This document shows, in pieces, positions 34,653-42,781 of a stretch of 64,000 bases of DNA; position 1 is the first letter of the stretch; every line of letters begins with the position of its first letter. The notes under the pieces were generated by a model. It worked only from the letters and a program-made list of their open reading frames with translations. It was not told the DNA's origin and ran no database searches. Position numbers and translations under genes: made by a program. Source of the DNA: Pseudomonas azadiae (GTDB lineage: Bacteria > Pseudomonadota > Gammaproteobacteria > Pseudomonadales > Pseudomonadaceae); assembly GCF_019145355.1 (NCBI RefSeq), contig NZ_JAHSTY010000002.1:1922001-1986000 (forward strand). Reading direction: 5' to 3'.

Positions 34653-37600
34653 ATGCCGCAGTTTTTTATCGATCGCCCGATCTTCGCCTGGGTAGTGGCC
34701 CTGTTTATTCTGCTGGCCGGTGTCCTCGCGATCCCGCAACTGCCGGTAGCGCAGTACCCCAATGTCGCGCCACCGAAAGTCGAAATCTACGCGGTGTACC
34801 CCGGCGCGTCGGCCCAGACCCTGGACGAAAGCGTGGTGAGCCTGATCGAGCAGGAGCTCAACGGCGCCGATCACCTACTGTATTTCGAATCCCAGAGCAG
34901 CCTCGGTTCGGCCACCATCACCGCCACCTTCCAGCCGGGTACCAACCCGGAAATGGCCCAGGTGGATGTGCAGAACCGCCTCAAGGCAGTAGAGCCGCGC
35001 CTGCCGCAAGCCGTGACCCAGCAAGGCCTGCAGGTGGAAAAAGTCTCCGCCGGCTTCCTGCTGCTGGTGACCCTCACCTCCAGCGACGGCAAACTTGACG
35101 ACGTGGCGCTCAGCGACTACCTGGCGCGCAACGTGATGAACGAACTCAAGCGCCTCGACGGCGTGGGCAAGGCGCAGCTGTACGGTGCCGAGCGCGCCAT
35201 GCGCATCTGGATCGACCCACGCAAGCTGATCGGTTTCAACCTCACGCCGGCCGACGTCAACGCGGCGATCAGCGCACAGAACGCGCAGGTCTCCGCCGGC
35301 AGCCTCGGTGATCTGCCGGGGACGAACACCCAGGAAATCACCGCCGCGATCCTGGTCAAGGGCCAGCTTTCGACCCCGGCGGAGTTCGCCGACATCGTGC
35401 TCAAGGCCAACCCCGACGGTTCCACCGTTCGCGTCGGCGATGTGGCGCGGGTGGAAGTGGGCAGCCAGGAGTACCAATTCTCCACCCGCCTGAACGGCAA
35501 GCCTTCAACGGCGGTCAGCGTGCAATTGGCGCCCGGTGCCAACGCGCTGAATACCGCAACCCAAGTGCGGGCGAAGATGGATGAGCTGTCGCGCTACTTC
35601 CCTGCCAATGTGGAATACAAGATCCCCTACGACACCTCACCGTTCGTCAAAGTCTCGATCACCAAGGTGGTCTACACCCTGCTCGAAGCCATGGCGCTGG
35701 TGTTCGCGGTGATGTTCCTGTTCCTGCAGAACGTGCGCTACACCTTGATCCCGACGCTGGTGGTACCCATTGCATTGATGGGCACCTTTGCGACCATGTT
35801 GCTGCTGGGGTTCTCGATCAACGTGCTGACCATGTTCGGCATGGTGCTGGCCATCGGCATCCTGGTGGACGATGCGATTGTGGTGGTGGAGAACGTCGAG
35901 CGCATCATGGCCACCGAGGGCCTGTCGCCCAAAGAGGCGACGAAAAAAGCCATGGGCCAGATCACCGGCGCCATCGTCGGTATCACCCTGGTGCTGGTGG
36001 CGGTGTTCCTGCCGATGGCGTTCATGCCGGGTTCCGTGGGGGTGATCTACCAGCAGTTCTCGCTGTCGATGGCCACCTCGATTCTGTTCTCGGCATTCCT
36101 GGCCCTGACCTTGACCCCGGCCCTGTGCGCCACCTTGCTCAAGCCGATCGCCCAGGGCGAGCACCATGCCAAGGGCGGTTTCTTCGGCTGGTTCAACAAA
36201 CGCTTTGACAGCCTCACCGAGCGTTATGAAGGCTGGGTAGCCTACGCCCTCAAGCGCAGCGGCCGTTACCTGCTGATCTACCTGGTGTTGCTGGTGGGCC
36301 TGGGGTGGATGTTCAGCCGCCTGCCCTCCTCGTTCCTGCCGGTGGAAGACCAGGGCTACACCATCACCGACATCCAGTTGCCGCCCGGTGCCAGCAAGAA
36401 CCGTACGGTGCAGGTGGCCGAGCAGATCGAGGCGCATAACGCCGGGGAGCCGGGTGTGGGTGACACCACCATGATCATGGGCTTCAGTTTCTCCGGCGCC
36501 GGGCAGAACGCGGCGCTGGCGTTTACCACGCTCAAGGATTGGTCCGAGCGCAGCAGCGACGACTCCGCCGCCTCGATTGCCGACCGCGCCAACATGGCCT
36601 TCAGCGAGCTCAAGGACGCAATTGCCTATGCGGTCCTGCCGCCGCCGGTGGACGGCCTGGGCACCTCCAGCGGGTTCGAGTTCCGCTTGCAGGACCGCGG
36701 CGGCGTCGGCCATGCCGGGTTGATGGCTGCGCGCACCGAATTGCTGGACGCGGCGGCGAAAAGCCCGATCCTGGCCAATGTGCGCGAAAGTGCCTTGGCC
36801 GAAGCGCCGCAAGTGCAGCTGGAAGTCGACCGCAAGCAGGCCAACGCCCTGGGCGTTTCGTTTGCCGACGTCGGCAATGTGCTGTCCTCGGCAATTGGTT
36901 CGGCGTATATCAATGACTTCCCCAACCAGGGCCGCATGCAGCGGGTGGTGGTACAGGCCGAAGGCGACCAGCGCAGCCAGGTGGCGGACTTGATGAAGAT
37001 CAACGTGCGCAACAAGGAAGGCAAGATGGTGCCGCTCTCGTCGTTCGTCGAGGCCAGGTGGACCCAGGGCCCGACGCAGTTAACGCGCTACAACGGCTAC
37101 CCGGCCATTGCGATTTCCGGCGAAGCGGCGCCGGGCCACAGCACCGGTGAAGCGATGGACGAAATCCAGCGCCTGGTCAACCAACTGCCGGCGGGCCTGG
37201 GCCAGGAATGGACCGGTTTGTCATTGCAGGAACGTTTGTCGGGCTCCCAGGCGCCGATACTGCTGGGCCTATCGTTGCTGATCGTGTTCCTGTGCCTGGC
37301 CGCGCTGTATGAAAGCTGGTCGATCCCGACCTCGGTGTTGCTGGTGGTGCCCTTGGGTGTGCTGGGTGCGGTCCTGGCCGTGTCCTTGCGCGGCATGCCC
37401 AACGATGTGTTCTTCAAGGTCGGCTTGATCACCATCATCGGCCTGTCGGCGAAAAACGCGATCCTGATCATCGAGTTCGCCAAGGACCTGTATGACCAGG
37501 GTGAAGACCTGATCACCGCGACCTTGAAAGCCGCGCGGTTGCGCTTGAGGCCGATCATCATGACCTCGCTGGCGTTCATCCTCGGCGTAGTGCCGCTGGC

Positions 37601-37745
37601 GATCGCCACCGGCGCCAGTTCGGCCAGCCAGCAGGCGATTGGTACCGGGGTGATTGGCGGGATGATCACCGCGACATTGGCGGTAGTGTTTGTGCCGGTG
37701 TTTTTTGTGGTGGTGATGAAGCGGGTGAAGAAAAACCCGCGCTAG
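34653..37745 (+). CDS. RND efflux permease (HAE1, AcrB/MexB-like)
   Basis: A 1030-residue homotrimer-type RND transporter. The N-terminus MPQFFIDRPIFAWVVALFI is TM1 of AcrB-like pumps. The proton relay is ILVDDAIVVVENVERIM. The C-terminal membrane half has GLSAKNAILIIEFAKDLYDQG. No outer-membrane factor gene follows, so it must borrow one (OprM type). The divergent two-component genes suggest signal-dependent expression. I cannot match it to a named Mex pump by eye. Confidence 0.93.
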   Translation: MPQFFIDRPIFAWVVALFILLAGVLAIPQLPVAQYPNVAPPKVEIYAVYPGASAQTLDESVVSLIEQELNGADHLLYFESQSSLGSATITATFQPGTNPEMAQVDVQNRLKAVEPRLPQAVTQQGLQVEKVSAGFLLLVTLTSSDGKLDDVALSDYLARNVMNELKRLDGVGKAQLYGAERAMRIWIDPRKLIGFNLTPADVNAAISAQNAQVSAGSLGDLPGTNTQEITAAILVKGQLSTPAEFADIVLKANPDGSTVRVGDVARVEVGSQEYQFSTRLNGKPSTAVSVQLAPGANALNTATQVRAKMDELSRYFPANVEYKIPYDTSPFVKVSITKVVYTLLEAMALVFAVMFLFLQNVRYTLIPTLVVPIALMGTFATMLLLGFSINVLTMFGMVLAIGILVDDAIVVVENVERIMATEGLSPKEATKKAMGQITGAIVGITLVLVAVFLPMAFMPGSVGVIYQQFSLSMATSILFSAFLALTLTPALCATLLKPIAQGEHHAKGGFFGWFNKRFDSLTERYEGWVAYALKRSGRYLLIYLVLLVGLGWMFSRLPSSFLPVEDQGYTITDIQLPPGASKNRTVQVAEQIEAHNAGEPGVGDTTMIMGFSFSGAGQNAALAFTTLKDWSERSSDDSAASIADRANMAFSELKDAIAYAVLPPPVDGLGTSSGFEFRLQDRGGVGHAGLMAARTELLDAAAKSPILANVRESALAEAPQVQLEVDRKQANALGVSFADVGNVLSSAIGSAYINDFPNQGRMQRVVVQAEGDQRSQVADLMKINVRNKEGKMVPLSSFVEARWTQGPTQLTRYNGYPAIAISGEAAPGHSTGEAMDEIQRLVNQLPAGLGQEWTGLSLQERLSGSQAPILLGLSLLIVFLCLAALYESWSIPTSVLLVVPLGVLGAVLAVSLRGMPNDVFFKVGLITIIGLSAKNAILIIEFAKDLYDQGEDLITATLKAARLRLRPIIMTSLAFILGVVPLAIATGASSASQQAIGTGVIGGMITATLAVVFVPVFFVVVMKRVKKNPR

Positions 37746-37765
37746 CCCAGCCTGAACCGTTCCCT

Positions 37766-37987
37766 GTGGGAGCCGGCTTGCCTGCGATGTCCATCGGTAT
37801 CTAAACAGCCTGTAGTGAGCGGGCTTGCCCCGCGCCGGGTGGCGAAGCCGCCCTAATACAGTCACCGCCGAGTTACAGGTAACACCGCATCGCCTGGTTT
37901 GGGGCGGCTTCGCCACCCAGCGCGGGGCAAGCCCGCTCACTACAACGGCTTGGTGCCTGAAGCCATCACAGGCAAGCCAGCTCCCAC
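37766..37987. repeat. Nested REPINs: TAGTGAGC family inside GTGGGAG family
   Basis: Fills most of the 306-nt gap 37746-38051. The outer arms are GTGGGAGCCGGCTTGCCTGC (37766) and CAGGCAAGCCAGCTCCCAC (to 37987). A full second-family REPIN, 37813-37943 (TAGTGAGCGGGCTTGCCCCG ... CCCGCTCACTA), lies in its loop. The nesting order shows that the outer element was there first. Confidence 0.9.
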
Positions 37988-38051
37988 AGGGGTTATTTGT
38001 TGGGCTGGCGATCAGGTACAGTCTGCTTACCCCTGCCAGCCGTGAGCCCCC

Positions 38052-38693
38052 ATGCCCTTCCTCGCCCGCACCCACCCTCGCCTTACCGCCGCCGCCGTGC
38101 TCGGCATTGTCGTGGGCCTCCTCACACCGGCCGATACGCTGGCCAGCAAAATCCTCATCGGCTGGAACGCCGGGGTCTGGACCTATCTGGTACTGATGCT
38201 GTGGCTGACGCGCCGTGCCAAGGCCGACGACGTGAAGCGCATCGCCGAGATCGAGGATGAAAACGCCGGGCTGGTGCTGTTTACGGTGTGCATCGCAGCC
38301 ATCGCCAGCCTGGCGACCATCACCTTCGAACTGGTGGGCAGCAAGGATCTGGCCGCCTCCGAACGTTTGCTGCACTACGCTTTTACCGGGCTGACGGTGA
38401 TCGGTTCGTGGTTGCTGATCGGAGTGATCTTCAGCGTGCATTACGCGCGCCTGTATTACACCTGGGACGGCAAGGAACCGGCCCTTCGCTTTGCCGAAGG
38501 GTTGTTGACCCCCAATTATTGGGACTTCCTGTACTTCTCCTTTACCATCGGCGTGGCGGTGCAGACGTCCGATGTGGGCGTCGCCACCCGGGGCATGCGC
38601 AAGGTGGTACTGGGGCAGTCGCTGATCGGCTTTCTGTTCAATACGGCGATCCTCGGGTTCTCGATCAATATCGCCGCCGGGCTGTTCGGCTGA
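38052..38693 (+). CDS. DUF1345 integral membrane protein
   Basis: A 213-residue membrane protein with five or six helices (e.g. [60 protein letters not shown]). The conserved end [18 protein letters not shown] and [21 protein letters not shown] is diagnostic for DUF1345. Function unknown. ATG 38052. Confidence 0.88.
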   Translation: MPFLARTHPRLTAAAVLGIVVGLLTPADTLASKILIGWNAGVWTYLVLMLWLTRRAKADDVKRIAEIEDENAGLVLFTVCIAAIASLATITFELVGSKDLAASERLLHYAFTGLTVIGSWLLIGVIFSVHYARLYYTWDGKEPALRFAEGLLTPNYWDFLYFSFTIGVAVQTSDVGVATRGMRKVVLGQSLIGFLFNTAILGFSINIAAGLFG

Positions 38694-38766
38694 CGTTGCA
38701 CAAACCTTCTAGACGCCCTTCGATGGCTGGGCGCCAATAGCCTCACGAATTCCGCCTCGGTGCTTT

Positions 38767-39606
38767 ATGGCTGCGCACAACTGGATCGACCTGTCCCAGG
38801 ACGCCGACACCGGTATCGAGACTCTGCGCGCGCATTTCGAAGGCCACGCCTACGATCCGCACTGGCACGACAGTTACCTGATCGGCGTCACCGAGCAAGG
38901 CGTGCAGCAATTCAACTGCCGCCGCACCCGCCATAACAGCGTGCCCGGCCAGGTGTTCCTGGTGGAGCCCGGCGAGTTGCACGACGGCGATGCACCCACC
39001 GCAGACGGCTTCACCTATCACATGCTCTACCTCGACCCGCACTGGCTGGCGCGCGAAGTGAGCGCCGTGTTCGAAGAAGCACCGCAGGGTAGCCAGTTGA
39101 GTTTTGCCAGCACCTTGACCCGCGATCCGCGCCTGGCCCTGGCCACCAGCCAGGCTTTCCAGACCTTGCACAGCGGGGAACTGCGCATCGTGCGGCAACG
39201 CGCCGTGGACCAATTGCTGGAGCGCCTCACCGGCCACCTCTACTGGCGCACCCGCTACCACGAAGACCCGCGATTGCCGCGAGTGGCGCACAAGGCCCGG
39301 GAATACCTGCATGCCCACCTGCACGCCGATGTCGGCATGGACGAACTGGCCCTGGCCTGCGGGGTCGACCGCTTCCGCCTGAGTCGCGCCTTCAAGAGCG
39401 CGTTCGGCCTGCCGCCCCACGCCTACCTGGTGCAATTGCGCCTGGCCCGCGCCCGGTACTTGCTAGCCAAAGGTGAACAACCTGCGGATGTGGCGATTGC
39501 CCTGGGCTTTGCCGACCAGAGCCACCTGGGCCGCTGGTTCGTACGCGCCTACGGCCTCACGCCCGCCGCCTACCGCAAGCGCTGCTCAAATCTTCCAGAC
39601 AGGTGA
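38767..39606 (+). CDS. AraC-family regulator
   Basis: A 279-residue AraC/XylS regulator with an arabinose-binding-like cupin N-terminus (HAYDPHWHDSYLIGVTEQGVQQF) and a C-terminal double HTH (MDELALACGVDRFRLSRAFKSAFG; DVAIALGFADQSHLGRWFVRAYG). It directly precedes the LysE transporter gene, whose expression it probably controls; this pairing is frequent in Pseudomonas. Its last codons pair with the LysE start region in a predicted hairpin. Confidence 0.9.
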   Translation: MAAHNWIDLSQDADTGIETLRAHFEGHAYDPHWHDSYLIGVTEQGVQQFNCRRTRHNSVPGQVFLVEPGELHDGDAPTADGFTYHMLYLDPHWLAREVSAVFEEAPQGSQLSFASTLTRDPRLALATSQAFQTLHSGELRIVRQRAVDQLLERLTGHLYWRTRYHEDPRLPRVAHKAREYLHAHLHADVGMDELALACGVDRFRLSRAFKSAFGLPPHAYLVQLRLARARYLLAKGEQPADVAIALGFADQSHLGRWFVRAYGLTPAAYRKRCSNLPDR

Positions 39607-39660
39607 CGCCCAGGCTTGTGAAGATCGACGCCATCGTTTGGATCTTCGGAGTCACCTGTC
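39598..39660 (+). promoter_or_regulatory. Two-step hairpin covering the LysE ribosome-binding site
   Basis: GACAGGTGAC (39598-39607, includes the AraC stop) pairs perfectly with GTCACCTGTC (39651-39660), and inside it GAAGATC (39620) with GATCTTC (39641). The GGAG at 39648-39651 lies between the two strands of the stem, just before ATG 39661. Confidence 0.55.
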
Positions 39661-40248
39661 ATGTTGCCGTTCATCGTGTTTGCCTTTGTCGCCTCCATCA
39701 CCCCCGGGCCCACCAATATTCTGGTGCTGAGCAACAGCGCACGGTATGGCTTCAAAGCCGCGCTGCCGATCATCCTCGGGGCATGCTTGGGTGCAGCAGG
39801 GATTGTGCTTGCGGTGGGTTCGGGTGTCGGCCAGTCACTGGCGCAGTTGCCCAAGGTTCAGGTCGCGATGCAATGGGCCGGCGTGGCTTGGTTGAGTTAC
39901 CTGGCGTGGCAGATTTTCCGCGCGCCGGCCCAAGTCCTGCCTGCGCAATCGACACAAAAACGGCCGGGCTTGATCGGCGGCGCCGGCCTGCAACTGGTGA
40001 ACCCCAAAACCTGGATGATGGCGCTCGCAGTGGTCAGCGTGTTTGCGGATAACGGAGCAGACCGCCAGAGCGAGGTGCTGAGCCTGTCCCTGGTGTTTTT
40101 CCTGATCTCTCTGCCGTGTCTCGGCGCCTGGGCTGTGCTGGGCGCAGGGTCGAGCCGGTTTCTGCGTTCACCCAGCGCCATGCAACGTTTCAACCGGTGC
40201 ATGGCGCTGCTCCTGCTGGGCTCGACCTGGTTGGGCGTACTGATCTGA
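39661..40248 (+). CDS. LysE-family amino-acid exporter
   Basis: A 195-residue membrane protein, LysE/RhtB type, with about five or six helices. The N-terminal signature is FVASITPGPTNILVLSNSARYG, and NPKTWMMALAVVSVFAD is also typical. Exports an amino acid or derivative; the substrate is not readable. Follows an AraC regulator by 54 nt and is followed by a strong terminator. Confidence 0.9.
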   Translation: MLPFIVFAFVASITPGPTNILVLSNSARYGFKAALPIILGACLGAAGIVLAVGSGVGQSLAQLPKVQVAMQWAGVAWLSYLAWQIFRAPAQVLPAQSTQKRPGLIGGAGLQLVNPKTWMMALAVVSVFADNGADRQSEVLSLSLVFFLISLPCLGAWAVLGAGSSRFLRSPSAMQRFNRCMALLLLGSTWLGVLI

Positions 40249-40252
40249 ACGC

Positions 40253-40280
40253 AAAAAAGGGGGACGCCGAAGCGTCCCCC
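40253..40280 (-). terminator. Intrinsic terminator of the autotransporter gene
   Basis: Perfect 9-bp stem GGGGGACGC / GCGTCCCCC with a 4-nt loop. On the minus strand it is followed by six T. It ends the autotransporter transcript 21 nt past its stop and may also stop lysE read-through. Confidence 0.88.
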
Positions 40281-40301
40281 CTGTTCAAGTGAGCAAGTGC
40301 C

Positions 40302-42575
40302 TTAGAAGTCGTAACGTACGCCGAAGTTGACACCCCACGGCTGATCGATCTTCTTGCCCTGGCTGGTTTCAAAGTCGGCGTGCAACTTGACGTTCTCCGA
40401 TACCGACATCGCGACACCGGCCGCCAGCTCGATGCGCGAGCCCGACAGGTCATTGTTGAAGCTCTGGTCGTTGACGAACACCTTGTTGCTCTGGTCGAAC
40501 TCATGGGCCACTGCAGTACGCAAGTAAGGTTGCAATACACCGCCGCTTTCCAACTGGATGTTCTTGCCAACGGTCACGCCGAGCTTGCCTACCACGGAGC
40601 TGGAACGATCACCCTTGGCCTGCAGGCCATTGGACAACTCGTAGCTTTGCGCCTGGGTAATGGTTGCCGACAACTGCCCATACGGTTCGACGAAGAAATC
40701 ATTGTCCAGCTTGATATGGCGACCGAACTCCGCCGATGCGCCCACGGCATTTTGCGAGTAGTTACCCTTGGCTTTCTTGCCGTCGCTCATAGTGACGTCG
40801 TTTTCAGTGTGCAAGCGGTTGAGCTTGACCACGCCGTCGAAGTACAGACCGCTTTCGGCGTCCAGCCAAGTGGCATAACCGCCCAGGTAGTAACTCTTGA
40901 CCTCACCGCTGCTGCCACGCGTCAGGCTCAGGTCCGAGGTGCTGTGACCGGCCATCACGCCTGCCAGCCACTGGCCGTCGCCACCGGACAAGGGTGCATC
41001 GGCACCGATAGTGAAGCCCTTCTGGGTTTGCGCGTAACCTGCGCCGTTCTTGTTGGCGGCCACGTCGAACTTGTTGCCGTAACTGCGCATCCACAAGCCG
41101 TTGCTCGCACCTTCACTGAAGCGCAGTTCACCCATGCGCGTGCGCAGGATGCTCATCTCGCCGTACAGCACAGTCGGCGCGCTGTTGAACAACGCCAGTA
41201 TCGAGTGGGCGCCGGTACTGGTGCCACGGCGCGTCGGGTCGAGCAGCCAGTCGGTGCCGTCCTTCTGCAAACCATAGGCATAGGCACCGATGTCAACGGT
41301 GTCGCCTACCAGGGAAAAGTGCGCATCGCCGCCTTCGGTATGCACGACCTTGATCGGTGCGCCGCTGGCCAGTTCCGAGCCGGTGGCAGCCAGCAACAGG
41401 CTGTGGTTGCCTTCGGCGCGACCTTCCACATTGAGGAAGTCGGTCTCGTGGGTCGAGAAGTCGGTGTGCATGACGAACGTACCGTTGCCTTCCAGGCTCT
41501 TCACGTCCAACTGGTAGAACTCATCCGCACCACCGAAATGCACGGCGCCGCCGCCCATTTTCAAGGCCGTGACATTGCTGTCGCCCACCAGGACCCAACG
41601 GGAAGCATCGTTGACGCTCAACTCGGCCACGTTTTTCAACTGACCGGTCAGCGAGGCGCGGTTGTTGAGTTGCAGTTTGGCGGTGCTGCCCTCCTCGACG
41701 ACGACATCGCCGATCAAATCACTGTGGTCGACGTTCATGTTGGCGGTCGAGCCGCCGGTGACTTCCAGGATATTGCCGTTGCCGCCGGTCAGGGTCGAGC
41801 CATTGCGTACCTGAATATCAGCCACGGTGCTGCCATACGCATCGCCCTCAACCAACAGCGCCGCGCCGTTGCGTCCTTCAACACTGGTATGGTCCAGAAC
41901 CAGGGTGCTGGTGTTGAGGTCTGCACTTTCATAGCTCAGCCGTACGCCGTTTTCACCGCCGCTGATATGGCTGTCGGTGGCATTCGCGGTGGCGCCCCAC
42001 AGCAGGATGCCTTCGCTGGTATCGCCCGTACCGATGACCTCGGAACCGGTAAAGTTCAACTCGCTGAACGCGGTGGCGAACGCGCCACGGGTAGCGCCAT
42101 TGATCACACTGTTGAAGACGTTAACGGTGGAGCCCTCGTCCGTGAGGAAGTTACGCGCGGCGGAAAGACCGATTCCGCTGGCATGCGTGATGCTACTGCC
42201 ATGGATAGTCGCTTGACTGCCCTGCAGGTTGATGGCGGATGCGGCCGAACTCCTTGCCACGACGGTGGTACCGGTCAGGGAAATTTGGGAGCCATTGGAT
42301 GCATGAATATCCTGAGCCGTGGTCCCGGCGTTCAGTGTCATCTTGCCCGCGGTCACCCGGGATTGTTTCAATGTGGCGCCATTGGAGGTCAGATGGGCAT
42401 TCTTTCCGATCACCCAATCATCGACGCGATGGTCCTGTTCAATGGTGCGTTCCATGCCAGGGTGCAGCTCGGAGCGAGCTTCCACCACGGCGGCAGCCAG
42501 CATAAAAAAACTGACGGCAGGTACCTGCAGTGCAAGCGCCAATGGATGTTTTTTGAAACGTGCGTTGATACTCAT
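40302..42575 (-). CDS. Pertactin-like autotransporter (type Va)
   Basis: A 757-residue autotransporter. Signal peptide: MSINARFKKHPLALALQVPAVSFFMLAAAVVEA, cleaved near residue 33. The passenger (~35-480) is a beta-helix of short repeats rich in G, N, S, T and V, such as INLQGSQATIHGSSITHASGIG. The pertactin linker follows, then a C-terminal 12-strand barrel (~500-757) ending in the classic aromatic VNFGVRYDF. No RGD, protease triad or lipase motif was found, so an adhesin-like role is most likely. ATG 42575 is chosen for the signal peptide; an in-frame TTG at 42629 is rejected. Confidence 0.88.
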   Translation of the reverse strand: MSINARFKKHPLALALQVPAVSFFMLAAAVVEARSELHPGMERTIEQDHRVDDWVIGKNAHLTSNGATLKQSRVTAGKMTLNAGTTAQDIHASNGSQISLTGTTVVARSSAASAINLQGSQATIHGSSITHASGIGLSAARNFLTDEGSTVNVFNSVINGATRGAFATAFSELNFTGSEVIGTGDTSEGILLWGATANATDSHISGGENGVRLSYESADLNTSTLVLDHTSVEGRNGAALLVEGDAYGSTVADIQVRNGSTLTGGNGNILEVTGGSTANMNVDHSDLIGDVVVEEGSTAKLQLNNRASLTGQLKNVAELSVNDASRWVLVGDSNVTALKMGGGAVHFGGADEFYQLDVKSLEGNGTFVMHTDFSTHETDFLNVEGRAEGNHSLLLAATGSELASGAPIKVVHTEGGDAHFSLVGDTVDIGAYAYGLQKDGTDWLLDPTRRGTSTGAHSILALFNSAPTVLYGEMSILRTRMGELRFSEGASNGLWMRSYGNKFDVAANKNGAGYAQTQKGFTIGADAPLSGGDGQWLAGVMAGHSTSDLSLTRGSSGEVKSYYLGGYATWLDAESGLYFDGVVKLNRLHTENDVTMSDGKKAKGNYSQNAVGASAEFGRHIKLDNDFFVEPYGQLSATITQAQSYELSNGLQAKGDRSSSVVGKLGVTVGKNIQLESGGVLQPYLRTAVAHEFDQSNKVFVNDQSFNNDLSGSRIELAAGVAMSVSENVKLHADFETSQGKKIDQPWGVNFGVRYDF

Positions 42576-42728
42576 TGTGTAAATACCCGTAAATAAACTT
42601 CCCAGAGGAACGAATTGACCGGCACCCAACGAGATGGGACCAAGCCTCGACGGGCCGCAGATTAGGGATGGGAGGCGTACGGGTATGTAGGATTTATCTG
42701 GACGTGAGAGTGAACGGGAAAATCGGTC

Positions 42729-42755
42729 AAAAAAAAGAGGAGCCTCTGGCTCCTC
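42729..42755 (-). terminator. Intrinsic terminator of the 672-residue protein gene
   Basis: Stem GAGGAGCC / GGCTCCTC with a 3-nt loop. On the minus strand it is followed by eight T. Lies 27 nt after the stop at 42782 and cuts transcription off from the autotransporter gene. Confidence 0.88.
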
Positions 42756-42781
42756 GTCTCAAACGACCTCAAGGGCTGCTA

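Noticed and set aside
40380..42596. 738-codon open frame opposite the autotransporter
   Set aside because: Shadow frame; the minus strand encodes a signal peptide, beta-helix and barrel with an aromatic end.
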